Origin: Chaetoderma sp. LZ-2023a
Lineage: Eukaryota > Mollusca > Caudofoveata > Chaetodermatida > Chaetodermatidae
Length of the DNA: 64,000 nt
Reading direction: 5' to 3'
Assembly (NCBI GenBank): GCA_034401795.1
Contig: JAVVLW010001477.1
Span: 84,001-148,000, forward strand
Below the pieces are notes generated by a model, which had not been told where the DNA came from, did no database searches, and saw only the letters and a list, made by a program, of their open reading frames with translations. The translations under genes were made by a program, and so were the position numbers. Of this stretch, positions 8,082-22,100 are shown in pieces (within the stretch, counting starts at the first letter, position 1; each line of letters opens with the position of its first letter).

Positions 8082-10897
8082 TCATCTGGAGGTCGGCTTT
8101 GCAGGATTTAGAATAGCCTCTAAGACCGAATTGTTTTGCCATCACTCAAAGCTGTGTTATAATAACCATGATGCGAGGTCTATAGCACTAAGACGGCTTG
8201 TCTCTAAATGGACGTTCGGACCCTGTAATGTGTGGTTGATCACAGGTGATCGGTATACCACTAAGACAGCTTCTCTCTAAATGGACATTCAAACCTTGTA
8301 ATGTGTGGTTGGTATATCGCTATGGTTACTTATCTCTAAGTGGACTGTTTCAGTGGGTCCTGGGCCTTTGTGCGTATTTGTGTGGCCCATGTCTCAAATT
8401 CCTATGCCTCAGGAATTGAGAGGGTGGTGGGAATCGCAGATCGCAGAACGGGTGCCTGTAGAGGGTGGTGGTATTTTTCCAATCACGGCTATACTACTGG
8501 CTCACATAACAAGTTATTTCATTGTTAACTTTTCAAATGTAGTTTTCTCTTAATCTGCAAGTGAACACTCCTTGTGCTCACTGGAGAAGTCATTTGTGGC
8601 TGGTTAGACTACTAAATCTTTAATCTGAGACGAATTAACATCTTTAGCAAGTTTCATGACTTCATAATCTACAAACACTGACTAATGAAATTTAAGTTGC
8701 TATGGGGTTATCACCGGTTGGTTTGTGGATCTGGGGGTCAATCCACCCTCAAGCCGAATGATAATCTCTCAAAACACACTGATGTCCGTTAAGTTTCAAT
8801 ATTCAGTGGTTCTTATTCTCTGAGCGAATTTAAGCTAAATCAACATTGAGACAATGTAGGGTCACTTATCTAATTTTTATTAATCATTATTGCACGAGAT
8901 CTTCATTGCACAGTTTATAATTTATGATGAATTATCCGCTTTTATCAAATATTTGTTATCTAACATTTAAACTTTCCTACTCAATTAATTAATTTCTTAA
9001 GCAAATATCTCATAACACTTTTTCTTAATTCTTGTCAATATTATCTTTATATTTCAGCACAATTCATTATCCAACACGAGACCTCATGAAAGACTTCTAT
9101 TTCTTTTAAATAAATAATTCTGAATCTTATTGTTTCTAAGTCCAAAACTTATAACAAGAATGACAAGTGATTCCAAGAATGATCAAAAACGGAATCCCAA
9201 AGTACGCGCTTTTCCCTTTATATAGGTTTCTGGACCTTCACGTGACCATTATTGACTTCTGGACACGTGTTCAATGAATTCCACCTACGTCATAATCAGA
9301 TCCAGCCTAGGTCACAATTTATTCCTGTTTATCATAGTGTCTCAGCCTGGATAACAAATTGGAACTGTCAAACTGAATAGTATGCATGGAGTCTTGTAAT
9401 TGCAAATCTGATAGAATCGAAGCCAGTAATGGACTTTTATACCATATAGCATCCATGCATCAAGCTTCAGTTCTATTCTAGTCCCAAATCTGACAGTTTT
9501 CGCATTAGTTTGGACCAACTTCTCCCATTACTGAGAGTGTAATGTGATCACTGTATGATTTAGTACACTTTTAGGACCCTGTCTTTTACCCAAACTAATT
9601 ACTATAGAGAACAGTTAACACGCACTGGCACTATGTATAATTCGTCTGCTCCGTATAATCTCTTCTTTCATTATTCCTTCAATCGGATTCGTAATTTCAT
9701 TATTTATTAGAACAAAGCAATTTGCCTTGAATGAACTATTGAAGGCCCAGCATATGATATAGTTATGTAAATTCTTCCACCTAGTTCCAATAATCCATTG
9801 CAGCACATGCAAGTTGAGGAAATATTTCAGTAACTGGTCTGCGCACGTATAAAACAAGTATGAGTGCACTATCCTTGTGACATAGGTAGCTTTGCCAAAA
9901 TGCCAATGACAAAACAGACCGACCAACTTAAACTAGTTACAAGTCGCAACTAAATATTTTGTTTCCTAGTCAATTAGGCCATAATAAACATTTCGACATC
10001 AAACCTTATCTCTTATATGTGTAATGTCTGTTTCTTCTAAGTCAAATTGCATTAATGAATTGAGATAATAATTATTTCATTAGATAGTAAATAAAATACA
10101 GTAATTTCAGTACCTGCTAGAGGGAAATATTATATTAAACCCTGAAAAACTTGTATAAGTGGTATGCAAATGAAATGATAAATTCTGTAATTCTTTGGTA
10201 TGACTATAGGTAGGTCCGTTAAAGATTTGACATTTCTGACAATGTCACCTACATCACAACTATAGTGTTGTGTCTCTGTTGATATATGTACCAGTTTGTT
10301 CATGGAGCTCGTTTTATACCTACACAATCATGTACAGGAGCATGTCAATTCAATTTACTTTCTATAGCGTGCTGTTAAGCTACACTCATGTTCATGGTAA
10401 TTATGAAATAATTGAACAAAATAGCTATTAATCCAAAGTTAACCCTTGCCACTCTGATATACAAATTTTCAAATTAAATTAAAAGATGAACTGGTGTTGA
10501 TTTTTCAACAAATCTGGTGGAAGATGGTGCTATCATGGACATATAAATGCTGTTAAATAGCATCTAATTAGAAAGAATTTTGTGTAGTTGTGACGATTTA
10601 CGTTTTCAAATACTGAATATGAAATAGTTTTGATACAATCTTTTACTAATCATAATGAACTTTCATTTTCATCAAATCAAAGCGGTGCTGACAGATGCAC
10701 ATCATCTTGTATTCATTTCTTTCATTAAATTTTATCTAAAACTACTGATTTTAGTATTTGTGTTTATTTATATACCTTTGTTTAACCAGAATATCCAATC
10801 ACTGAAGTTAAGCTTTAAAGCTGCTGATTAACAAACGCTGAATAGTAAAGCTGTATTTGATTTTTTATAACAATTTATCTGCAAGCTATCACGGTTA
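8082..10897. other. non-coding stretch, no gene recognised
   Basis: The only structure seen is a short imperfect tandem repeat at about 8165-8345. Its units of ~85-90 bp contain CTAAGACGGCTTGTCTCTAAATGGAC and CCTTGTAATGTGTGGTTG. The rest is A+T-rich unique-looking sequence without convincing exons. The segment 10440-10560 resembles the left half of the palindromic repeat at 63684-63884. Confidence 0.5.
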
Positions 10898-11142
10898 GTC
10901 TAACCCTTTAATGCTGAAAATAGGTAAAAGATAATCTTATTTTTTGCTTAGGGACCGGCTCAGTTATCGAGACAGTCATTCGATTTGTAAACTCTGGCAT
11001 TTGGGGGGGGGGGGGGGCCTGGCCATGAGAAGACTAGTTTTAAGAATTTACAATTAGAATGACTGGCTCAATAACCGAGCCGGTCCCTAAGCAAAAAATA
11101 AGATTATCTTTTACCTATTTTCAGCATTAAAGGATTAGGTTA
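10898..11142. repeat. palindromic MITE with poly-G loop
   Basis: Arms of about 75 bp (10901-10975 and about 11070-11142) are nearly exact reverse complements, from TAACCCTTTAATGCTGAAAA at the outer end to GGACCGGCTC inside. The centre holds a 15-base G run (about 11005-11018). The outer TTAA/CCCTTTAA motif matches the MITE family found between 24.7 and 64 kb. Confidence 0.85.
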
Positions 11143-11387
11143 ACGATCTTTACTATCCACGGCTTGTAGTAAGAATTGACCAGATATAGAAGAAACTGAG
11201 TAGTCTGATGTACATGGCAATGGAGGGATCCAAACTGTCACTCAAGTATATAACATCATACGCAATTATGTCACATGTAGACAGACATCACAATACATCA
11301 CTACGTATCTATCGCCATCATGATCATTGAAGACTCAAGTGTACAAATTATACCTCTGATGGATATACCATTTAATAAACAATCTGA

Positions 11388-11478
11388 TGAATATTTTAAA
11401 ACTAATTTGACTGGGTGCTGCTGCAGCCATAGGCAGCGACAGCACGAAGTCAAATGAGTTTCAAAATATTCAACAGCT
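11388..11478. repeat. short hairpin repeat (GTTGCTGCC family)
   Basis: The arms read GAATATTTTAAAACTAATTTGAC and its inverse near 11450-11478, with GCTGCTGCAGCCATAGGCAGC in the middle. It is one of about fourteen copies in the window, none linked to a gene. Confidence 0.75.
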
Positions 11479-12463
11479 TAACTGTATAGTTATCTTGAAA
11501 TTGGTATTTTGGGATTTCAGGGCTCAACGTATATAGATTGAGCTCAACAGGCGCAGACCGTGAGCGTAGCTAGAAATGAGCGGAGCATACCTAGAATTGA
11601 ATCTATTAGTGTTATTAGTAGTATTTACAAAGATAATTGTAATTCGTGTATTATTTACTTGCTTTTCACATATCTGAGATCTTCATCGTCAATTTATATA
11701 CAAATGATCAGATTGAGTACAGAAAAGATCTTTTATTATTGAAATTCTTAGTATCTAAGAATATTTCCTGTAATTTATTTACTTTTAATTTTACATAATT
11801 TTCTCCAAGATATTTGATTCCATCATGTTTCAAGCCATCTAATCTAATTCAATGCTGAATGGAAAATGAGCATTGGAGGAGTTCACACTGTGCATAGTAG
11901 TTTGACCTCAATGTCCCTTAATAGTATGCCAAGGTTGCTGATATTTTCTGTTCTTGAAATCAATTTCAAAATTAGATATTTAGAAAAGCCAAGTGAGCTT
12001 ATGCCATGTCGACCATCCATCCACTTTTTCTTTAAACAATTTCTCAAGTACAACTGGTGCAGTTTCAATTATATTTGATAGGAAGCATTATTAGGGCATA
12101 GAGATCCAAGTTTGTTCAAACGAAGCCAATTTGGCCCGCAGCCATATTGGATTTTGGCTGATTTCTTTAGAAATGTCTAAAAATCTCCAAAACCGCTTGG
12201 GGGATTGATTCAAACCTCATGAAACATCATCTAGGGCAACAGCTGTACCAAGTTTGTTCAAGGGAACTTGATTGGCTAAGTGCTTCGGCAGCCATCTTGG
12301 ATGATCTAGCTTTCGCAAAAATGACTCCAGAACCGCTGAATGGATCGGGCCAAATTTGGGAGATATGATTAGGGACCAAGGGGCATTAAAGTTTGCAATG
12401 TCAAAATACATGGCCGCTATATGTATGATGTATGATTACTGTGTTCTGCAGCTGTAGTAGTAG

Positions 12464-12862
12464 AAACGTCCTACAGCTGCAATAAGCCATTCTTCGCTTT
12501 TGACCACACTGTCTTGTCCTCAGCCAAAGTCTTTAGCTTCCTCAGGTCCATTCTTGACTTGAGTCGTACTTTCTTGAGGTCACCTCGTAGCACGCTTAAC
12601 AGATTTATGCAATGATGTCCTCTCCTGGCTTTATATTTGCTAGTTCCCAGTAGGGCGAATTCCAAGCCTGTCTGTGCTGGTGCGTCTTCTGGCATCCTTA
12701 GCACATGGACCATCTTTGCTGGGCGACTTTTACGGACAGCGGCGCTGTATTATACATCTTGTATAGTGCATTGTTGGAAATTATGCTGTCTGGTCATTGG
12801 TGTCCAGTGATGGTGTGTAGGTGTTTGCGGTGGCAGGCATCAAGTTTGTCTAGAGCCGTTGT
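12464..12862 (-). pseudogene. LINE reverse transcriptase C-terminal fragment
   Basis: Minus-strand reading gives LDKLDACHRKHLHTITGH, NNALYKMYNTAPLSVKVAQQ and, after a frameshift, MVHVLRMPEDAPAQTGLEFA, followed by KARRGHHCINLL and LKTLAEDKTVWSKAKNG. The pattern of HVLRMP(E)DAPAQ and a Leu/Arg-rich tail is the 3' end of endonuclease-type LINE ORFs, often mis-named craniofacial development protein in animal databases. It has a stop and a frameshift. It sits inside the hairpin-ended repeat, so it is a later 5'-truncated insertion. Confidence 0.75.
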
Positions 12863-13264
12863 TGGCCAATCAATATATAGCGTGTTTGGCGGCCATATTG
12901 GATTTTTTTATTTGATGGAATTTGAAGCCGAAATCAGTTTTCTGTATGTTTTTTGGTATGCTGATTTCAAATTTACCACTTTGGAAACTGTCGGATAAAC
13001 AGTTTCGTGGCCTTGGATCGTTTTCCTGCCAAATGCCTTCTCGAGAATCAATTGGCCGATTTAAACATTTTTTTTGGCAAGGAACATCCTTACGGCATAA
13101 CAATCCAAGTTTGTTCAAAGGAAGCCGATCGGCCAATTTCAAGAGAACTCGATTGGCCAAATGCTTCAGCGGCCATCATGGATGACCTAGTTTACGGGAA
13201 AACGATTTCTTCATCAGAACCGCTTAATGGATTGGACTGAAATTTGGCAGATATTGCATATTGC

Positions 13265-13555
13265 ACTGTCGAATGTACTGCCGTGAATGCAGCCTATGTG
13301 CATGCTTACGCTTACAGAGCTGGGGGATAAATGACTATCTGCACCTGCAAGCAGGTTGGTTTTGTTTGAAAAATCCTGGCTTGTGCAGACAATAGACTAA
13401 ATGAATATGACGTCCAATAGTTACAACGATTATGGAGTCAAAGCATTGCACGCTGCGTAGCATTGCACGCCGGGTAGCATATAGCATGCTGGGTAAATTG
13501 AACAGGCATCGCATATCTCGTGCAAGTGTCTATATTTAATGGGACACGAGAGCTT
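13265..13555. repeat. solo arm of the foldback element
   Basis: This stretch matches 32480-32735 in the same orientation and 31260-31530 inverted. It shares GCAAGCAGGTTGGTTTTGTTT, CTTGTGCAGACAATAGACTAAA and CATATCTCGTGCAAGTGTC. Only one arm is present here. Confidence 0.75.
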
Positions 13556-14147
13556 TAATCAATGGGCCAATTTCAATGAAAGTTAGGATGAAGGATCCTA
13601 TGACCATAGGCTTCAAGATATGAAACCAGTATTTTTATTGTTCGATTAATTTGGCAACCTCTTCTGAAAATTCATTAAAATATCTCATAAACCGATTGGT
13701 GGATTTCAATCAAATTTGACTAGATGGATGCTATGGCAGTCGGCTCTAGAACTTCTATTCAGAGTATTAATTGGTTCATTTTTGGGCCATCGGATTATCC
13801 GATAATTTAGCAGAAATACTTTCCAGAAACCGTTGCCCGTTACTCCTTAATCAACGACCCGATTTCAACGCAACATGGGTGGAACCATCTTATTGTGATA
13901 GGCATCATCATATCAAATGAAAAGTTTGATTGGTCAATTTTTTGGGTGGCCATCTTGGATTTAAAATATGTCCCAATAAATTGTTTAAAATATTACTCCT
14001 AAAAGTGCACAAGTACAATCTGACAGAGCTGTTGAAATTGTGCCAAAATATCTATATGGCTCTACATGTAGAACATGACCTTGGCTTTCTACCTCAAATG
14101 CCAATGTTCCAGGCAAGCGATACAGGCCCCTTGTGTCTCCTGTTTTC

Positions 14148-15033
14148 ATATCAGAACATGTTGTCTGTCAAAGCCAGTCTCTGTACATGGAAAAAACATT
14201 ACAAATACAACAAGTTCCTGGTTAAAAAATATTCTTAAGCTTACCTGCATAGTTGTCTTGAAATTAGGATGATAGCATTTTAAGGGTTAAAGGTTAAACT
14301 GATGGGTCAAGAGGAAGTCTGTCAAATGTCAAAACTTTGACGGTTTGTATAAATTTACATTGTATGCCAGTGTATATCTTTGCATATAATTCCGAATTTT
14401 AACCTGCGTGAAACTACTTAATTCTGTATGCCTCCATAATAGTGTGGGTATATATAATAATCACCGTTTCTTCATCCATGATTTTGTAACACGTATTTGC
14501 AGTGTCACATCCATAGTGTATGCCCTACTTTTCATGCTTCACTGAATAGAAAAGGAAATTGCTGTCCACATACTCAGAACTCACATGTGCATTGTGTGAA
14601 GGGTCTGTTCTGATACAGATGACACTATGTCTGCAGTAGGAGATATAGGGCTTTATAATCCAAACTGTGTAATAAATAAGCCAGGCTACAATACTCCTGC
14701 AAATATCTGAACGTTGTCAAATTCCACTACCAGTATCCAATTTAAAGTTAACAAAGTAAAAAGAAGTGTATGTGAAATTGTTTTCAGATTTGGAAATTAA
14801 GGCTTTTCATTTAAAACTATTTAATCCAAATCTCATGCCATATTTTGAGATTCTGTTGTTCTTGCTTATTGAACATGTTGGTACAGGAGTGACTCTTGTG
14901 CAAAGCATTTTTGTGTTCAACCAAGGAAGCAGACATGTGAAAATCTTGTAGTTGGTTTATGCTCTAGGTCATTGTCCACAACTTCTGGTCATGTTTGAGC
15001 TGGCATGTGACCACATGAAAATGACCTTTATAT
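14148..15033. other. non-coding stretch, nothing recognised
   Basis: This is A+T-rich sequence with only short open frames (the longest is 61 codons), none with a recognisable motif, splice pattern or repeat match within the window. Confidence 0.5.
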
Positions 15034-15584
15034 AAAACAAGAGGCCCAAGGGCCTGTGGGGCTCACCTGGACCATTAGCATTTGAACCATTTGCATTTAA
15101 ACAGATATGATGGATAATTTTCAGAAAATCCAAGATGGCCACCCAAAAAATAGACCAATCAAGATTCTGAATAGAAGTTCTAGTCTACCTTGATAGGGTC
15201 ACTCTGGCCAAATTTGGTTGAAATATGTCAAGCAGCTAAGAAGAAGCAGCGTTTCGACAATTTCTGGTAAATTTTTCATAAAATCTAAGATTTTACATAT
15301 TTTTTACCACCCAAAAATTGATCAATTAAAATTCTGAATAGAATTTCTAGAGCCTACCACCATAGAATCCATTAGTGAAATTTGGTTGAAATATGTCAAG
15401 CAGCTAAGGAGGAGTAGCAATTTAACAATTTCCGGTACAGTTTTCATAAGACCTTAGCTTTTAACGCAAAAAAATGATGAATCAAAAATCGGAATGGACG
15501 TTCTAGAGCCTATGGCCATAGGATCCTTTCAGCCCTATTTGGTCAAGATGGTAAGAAGCAATTTGACAATTTCCAGTACATTTT

Positions 15585-18024
15585 AAACAAGAGGCCCAAG
15601 GGGCCTGTATCGCTCACCTGCATCATAGGCATTTCAACCAGAAAGGCCATCAACAATAAGTAGAACCCTACAGAGTTGAGCAGAATTATAACAAGAAAAC
15701 AGAAGCCATGTTTCTATGTATCAACTACTTTTGAACAAAACTTAACGGCCCGTAGTCCCTTATCATATCTCCCAATTTTCGGCCCAATCCGTCCAACGAT
15801 TCTGGATACGAAGTTGTTTTCACGAAAACTAGGTCATCCAAGATGGCCGCCAAGCCAATGGCCCAATCAGGTTCTCTTGAACAAATTGGTTGTCCTCCTG
15901 CATTAGATGATGTTTCATGAGTTTTGAATCAACCCCCAAGCTGTTTCGGAGATTTTTAAAGACATTTCTAAAAATTGGCTGGTTTAGCCGGTGGCCATCT
16001 TGGATTTTAGCCGATCAGCTTCGTTTGAACAAATTTAGACCTCTATGCCCTAAGGCTGCATTCTGCCAAATATAATTGAAATCGGCCCAGTGGTTCTTGA
16101 GAAGTCGTTTAAAGAATTCGCCATTGCTTTACTATGGGCCCATTGCTTTACTATGGGAGCCTATGGCGGGAAAACAAACCAAGATGGCAGTCAAACCGTT
16201 TATCCAACAGTCTCGAAAGTGGCATATTTGAACTCGCCACCCTGATAAGCATATATACAGCAATTTTCGCTATCAAAATACATCAAATACAAAAAAAAAC
16301 AATATGACAAAAAGCTAAATTTTGATTGGTTGATGCCGGCCATGTTTTTTAACGTACAAACTTCCTTTGAACAAATTTGAATGGCCCTTGGTCCCTAAGC
16401 ATATTTACCAAATTTCAGCACTATCCCTTCAGCGGTTCAGGAGAAGTCGTTTTCACGAAAACTACGGCATCCAAGATGGCCGCCAAGCAAATAGGCCAAT
16501 CAGGTTGCCTTGAATAAACTTGGGTCTAACGTTGCCATAGATGATGTGTTATGAGTTTTGAACAGAAATTTTTTTAAATGGTTCTAAAAATCGGCCATTT
16601 TGGCCAGTGACCATCTTGGATTTTAACAGATCCGCTTCGTTTGAACAAAATTAGATCTCTATGCCCTATGGATGTTTCCTGCCAAATGTAATTGAAATCG
16701 GCCCAGTGGTTCTTGAGAGGAAGTCGTTTAAAGAATTCCCTATTGCTTTACTATGGGCCCATTGCTTTACTATGGGAGCCTATGGCGGGAAAACAAACCA
16801 AGATGGTAGCCAAACCATTTATCCGACAGTCTCGAAAGTGGCATATTTGAACTCGGCACCCTGATAAGCACATATAGAGCAATTTTCGCCATTAAAATAC
16901 ATCAAATACAAAAAAAAACCAATATGACCAACAAATGCTAAATTTTGATTGGTTGATGCCGGCCATGTTTTTTAACATACGAAATTCCTTTGAACAAATT
17001 TGAATGGCCCTTGGTCCCTAAGCATATTTAATAAATTTCAGCTCTATCCCTTCAGCGGTTCGGGAGAAATAGTTTTCGGGAAAACCACGTCATCCAAGAT
17101 GGCCGCAAAGCAAATAGGCCAATAAGGTTGGCTTGAATAAACTTGGGTCTAACATTGCCGTAGATGATGTGTTATGAGTATTGAATCAATTCCTTTTTAA
17201 AGTGTCTAAAAATCGGCCATTTTGGCTGGCAGCCATCTTGGATTTTTACCGATCTGCTTCGTTTGAACAAACTTAGATCTCTATGCCCTATGAATGCTTC
17301 CTCCCAAATATAATTGAAATCAGCCCAGCGGTTCTTGAGAAGAAGTCATTTAAAGAATTCCCCATTGCTTTACTATGGGCCCATTGCTTTACTATGGGAG
17401 ACTATGGCGGGAAAACAAACCAAGATGGCAGGAAAACCGTTTATCCGACAGTCTTGAAAGTGGGATATTTGAACTGGCCACACTGATAAGCATACATAAA
17501 GCAATTTTCGCCATCAAAATACATCAAATACAAAAAAGCCAATATGACCAACAAACGCTAAATTTTGATTGGTTGATGGCGGCCATGTTTTTTAACGTAG
17601 GAATTTCCCTTGAACAAACTTGAATGGACCTTGGTCCCTAAGCATATTTACCAAATTTCAGGTCTATCCCTTCAGCGGTTCGGGAGAAGTCGTTTTCGCG
17701 AAAATTAGGTCATCCAAGATGACCGCCAGGCAAATCATCCAATCAGGTTGCCTTGAACAAACTTGGGTCTACCGTTGCACTAGATGATGTGTTATGAGTT
17801 TTGAATCAATTCCTCCAGCGGTTTCGGAGATTTTTTAGTGTTTCTAAAAATTGGCTATTTTGGCCAGCGGCCATCTTGGATTTTGGCCGATCGGCTTCGT
17901 TTGCATTCCTGCCAAATATAATTGAAATCGGCCCAGTGGTTCTTGAGAAGAAGTCATTTAAAGAAAAGGTTGACGGACGGTCGCCACGGCATAAGCTCAC
18001 TTGTCCTTTCAGGCCAGGTGAGCT
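15585..18024 (-). repeat. hairpin-ended repeat (inner copy), complete
   Basis: It starts with AAACAAGAGGCCCAAGGGGC and ends with GCCACGGCATAAGCTCACTT...CAGGCCAGGTGAGCT. The interior holds about three ~620 bp units with CCAAGATGGCCGCCAAGC, CCATCTTGGATTTTAGCCG and TTTGAACAAATTTGAATGGC. These are inverted relatives of the 614 bp tandem units at 35-38 kb. It interrupts the outer repeat in the same orientation. Confidence 0.8.
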
Positions 18025-19161
18025 GATAAAATCTAAGATTTCACCCCAAAAAATTGATGAATCAAAATTCTGTATGGAAGTTCTAGAGACCATTACCACA
18101 CAATCCTTTCCACCAAATTTGGTTGAAATCACTCAGAATGGTAAGTTGAAGCAATTTGACAATTTCCGGTCCATTTTTCATAAAATCGTAAGATTTTCAG
18201 CCACAAAATTCTGAATGGAAGTTCTGGGGCCTACGACCATAGATTCTTTTCAGCCAAATTTGGTTGAAATCGCGCAGAATGGTAAGAAGCATTTTGACAT
18301 TTCCGGTACATATTTCATAGTTTTACCGAAAAAATTGATGAATCAAAATTCCGAATAGATGTTCTGGAGCCTACGACCATTGTGTCCTTTCAGCCAAATT
18401 TGGTTGAAATCGCTCAGAATGGTAAGGAGAAGCAATTTGACAATTTCCAGTACATTTTTCATAAAATCTAAGATTTTCACCCAAAAAATTGATGAATCAA
18501 AATTCTGAATGGAATTTCTGGAGCCTATGACCATAGGGTCCTTTCAGCCAAATTTGGTTGAAATCGTTCAGAATGGTAATAGTCCAGTAAGAAATGACAA
18601 TGGACCCGGACATTTTAAGTAACAACCAGATTTTTGCCCAGAACTCTTCCATTGTATCTAAATTAAGACCACAAAAAATTCCCCATGAATCCCAATTGGG
18701 GAAAATGCTTTTTTAGCAAAAATTCAAAATGGCCGCCAAAATGGCTGAAAATTATACATTTCTAGATAGTTCAGTTACTATATAAGCTAGAGTGGCGATT
18801 AAAACCTCTAAAGTTAATGTTTTGGGGGTCAAGGAATTGAATTCTGATATTATTTCTACAGAATAACACATGCTAATTATGGTAATTTATTCAAAATGGC
18901 GGAAAAACGTCAAAATGGCGGAAAATTGCACATTTCTAGATAGTTCAGTTACCATATAAGCTAGAGTGGTGATTGAAGCCACTAAAGTTAATGTTTTGGA
19001 GTCAAGGAATTGAATTCTGATATTATTTTTACAGAATAACACATGCTTATTATGGTAATTTATTCATCATAATTCACCTGTCAGGATGGCAGATATAACT
19101 AAAATTATGCATGGTGCATAGAGTCAGCAAATTACGGCTGGCTCCACCAAGTAATATTCTG

Positions 19162-22100
19162 CTAAAGTTCAATGTGAGAATTTATACATTGCCCCTCGCA
19201 TTTGCAGTGTATGCTGCACCGAATTCATCTCTTGGCACAAGTACAAGATACACAACGCTCGCTCTTACAGGAGCATCTGATCTCTGCCAATATATCTGCT
19301 GGTGCTGCTTTATCAGTGATTACCGGCACTACAGCATCACCTTCAATCTTGTATCCGAACTCTTCCTTTTGGAGAATCGTTTGAAGATGACGCCATGTGC
19401 TTACTTGGTGATGTACACGTAGCGAGTGATAGTACATAGCTCTGCTTGTAGGTGGCATTCTCTCAAAAGGTACATATTTGGATGATATCACATTTAAATA
19501 GCGCAGTTCATCGAGTCCTTCAACATTGGTTCCCCTATGTACAAATTCTTTGCAAAATTTTCTCCTACCTTTAGAAGCACTTCTTTAGGTGTTTCTGTGT
19601 CACCAAAGACCAGTGCATCTGCGCGTAACTGCTGTGATGACTGGAGCAATTTCATGAGCTTCAGTTTCCCCACGCCATACATTCCAGATGATGTATCACA
19701 GCCTGACATAGCATGAGCAAATGGCAAACACATATACATCTCTCTCCCTAACACCGCCTTTGCAACTTTAATGGCAATGGTATGTTGTCTGGTCTGCATA
19801 TAAACATGTTTCCCATAATTTGTGTGGTGGATCAACATTATCAGAATGTCTGTATCATCAGCAACAACAACATTTTCATATGTTTTTGCCAATTCCATTG
19901 CCTTCTTAACTATGCAGACATCAGCCTCACCCTCTTCACCAGCATGCTCTACATGGATGCCTGCCTTCTGAAGGTGCTGAGATAATAATTTGATCAAACC
20001 CTGCTTGTTCTTTTTGTTTCCAAGAAATGCCTTCTTGTCTCCAGGTATTGGTGTTTTCATCTCCACAACAACATCTGGGAACATTTTCTCCTTTCGCCGT
20101 CGCTTTTGTTCCTGATCTTTTGTTGTTGCCACTTCATAGCTGTCAAAATCTACCCAAAGAGGAAGACCATATGAAGAATGGGAGACAACAGAGGACACAT
20201 ATGCATCACAAACATCCTCCATAGTGCCAGTCTTGGCCCAAACCAGTTTGTGAAAAAGAGCACATCCATCAAGCACTTTAGCTGCTGGTCCAACTGTCTC
20301 TGATGTGATTTCTGTATCCATCTCAAGTATACATTTAGCCATATCCGCCTTATTTGCTTTCCTCATACTCCCGTCATCTTTGAACAGTGCAGGCGATACA
20401 GTTGCAAGTTCATGTGAAAACACACCTTTGTCAGGAGGGCAACCATTGACATATGACATGGACACAAATCGATGGTACAGCTCCTGTGATGACATTCAGA
20501 CTTCATCACCAGATATTTTGTTCTACCCTCTTATACTTTACATCGCCAAATTTCTTCTCATTCAGTTTTTCTTGGATTGTGGTCCCAATTTGTAGGGCAT
20601 TATCTACATTGACGCGCTCATCAGCTACTACTCCAGTTGCAATGTTCCCGAGCTCACTATCTTGGCCAGATCTGAATGGGTTGTTCCTTAAAAGGAATTG
20701 CTTGAAGGTTTCCATGTCTTCCGAATCCTTTCTAATGTTTCCTGGATGCATCTCTTTATGTTGTTCTGTCCAGGACCCAGTAAACTTACTGGTAAGGCAA
20801 CGTAGAGCATCAGTGTGCAACAACATGTGCAGTGGGTAACCAAATGTTTCTTGCAGAGTCTTTGTGGGTAATATTGATGAGTCCACCTACAGTCTTCCCT
20901 GATCTCATCAGTGATTGTTCTATGGTCATATCTGACCAGGTTCCACTCCAGAATCGGGTTTTCTTCCTTCTTATCGCGAATTCTCCATTTTGTATTGGTT
21001 CTTCCAAACATTCACATAAATTCTGACAATCTTGAAGATACAACCGGCAACATTTTGCATAGTTGTTGTGACCTGCAGCTGCTAGGAAAGGTAACATTCT
21101 CTCTATAGCCAAAAGATGTAACTTCCAGCAACCCGCTCTTTCAGCTCTAATGAAAAGCATTGTAATTTCAACCATGCCCATAAACATTAGTCATAGCTTT
21201 GCCGTTCGGTTGGATTCGTGAGATTCTTTTTTTCTAATCACTTCTTCATGCAGCTGAATCAGATCTTTATTTGCAGTTATTTCATCCAAGCAGATTTCAC
21301 CAGCTAATACGGAGCTGTAGAATGTTTTCAAACATGACCAACTGTTATCACTTTCCACAGGTTCCTCATTAAGAGTATATTGATCTTCACAACCACTACC
21401 TGGCATAGTTGTTTGGAAATTGCTTTCACTATTCTGATTTCTATCTGACATATTAACCTGATGATCATCATCATCATTGTCAATCATGTCCATACAATCT
21501 GATGCTTCATTATCAGTGTCCATACGGCAGTCTACATCTACATTCTGAACACCACTGCTGGATTGTTCTGCTAGTTTTTCTGACAAGTCAGTGTCCACAG
21601 CATCGCTAACTTCAGGCTCAAACAATAATAGATGAAGTGCTGCATTTGTTAAATGGCATGCTCTTAGCGTCTTAGTGTAAGATTTGCCCTCCATCATTTT
21701 AGGTAAGGAGTTTTTGGCATACACTGTACCCCACAACGCTTCAATACCACTGTCCTCCATTAGTTTACACCCTGCATCAAGGAAAGACATAAGTAAATGG
21801 AATCCTCCCAGCCGCAAGAACATGTTCTTAAATTCATTCTGATTGTCTTGCTTGATTTTGCAAGCACTCAAATACAATGGTTGGTCAAAGGTAAGTGTTG
21901 CACAGCACATTCCGACTTTCATGGCCTGCTGTTTTACATATACCATAGTACTATAAACAGCTTCATCTGTTGAAGGGTTCAAAGGTACCATAGGGTTGAA
22001 CACAACATTTGTGCAGCAGTACTCTCCTTTACTTATGTCGGACATGAACCCCTGCTAACGCTTGTAGCATTTGATGATTGAACTGAAGTTCCCATCTTGC

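Larger units (their letters stand above)
11975..14147 (+). repeat. hairpin-ended repeat element, forward copy with insertions
   Basis: It starts near CCAAGTGAGCTTATGCCATG (about 11990) and ends with the inverse of the family's other end, GCGATACAGGCCCCTTGTG (about 14110-14147). The interior has the sub-repeats AAGTTTGTTCAA...GCCATCTTGGAT. Two foreign pieces interrupt it: a LINE fragment (12464-12862) and one arm of a foldback element (13265-13555). Confidence 0.6.

Noticed and set aside
16661..18214. Open frames of 67-137 codons in the 16-18 kb repeat
   Set aside because: They are repeat-derived, occur in similar form in successive units, and have no domain.
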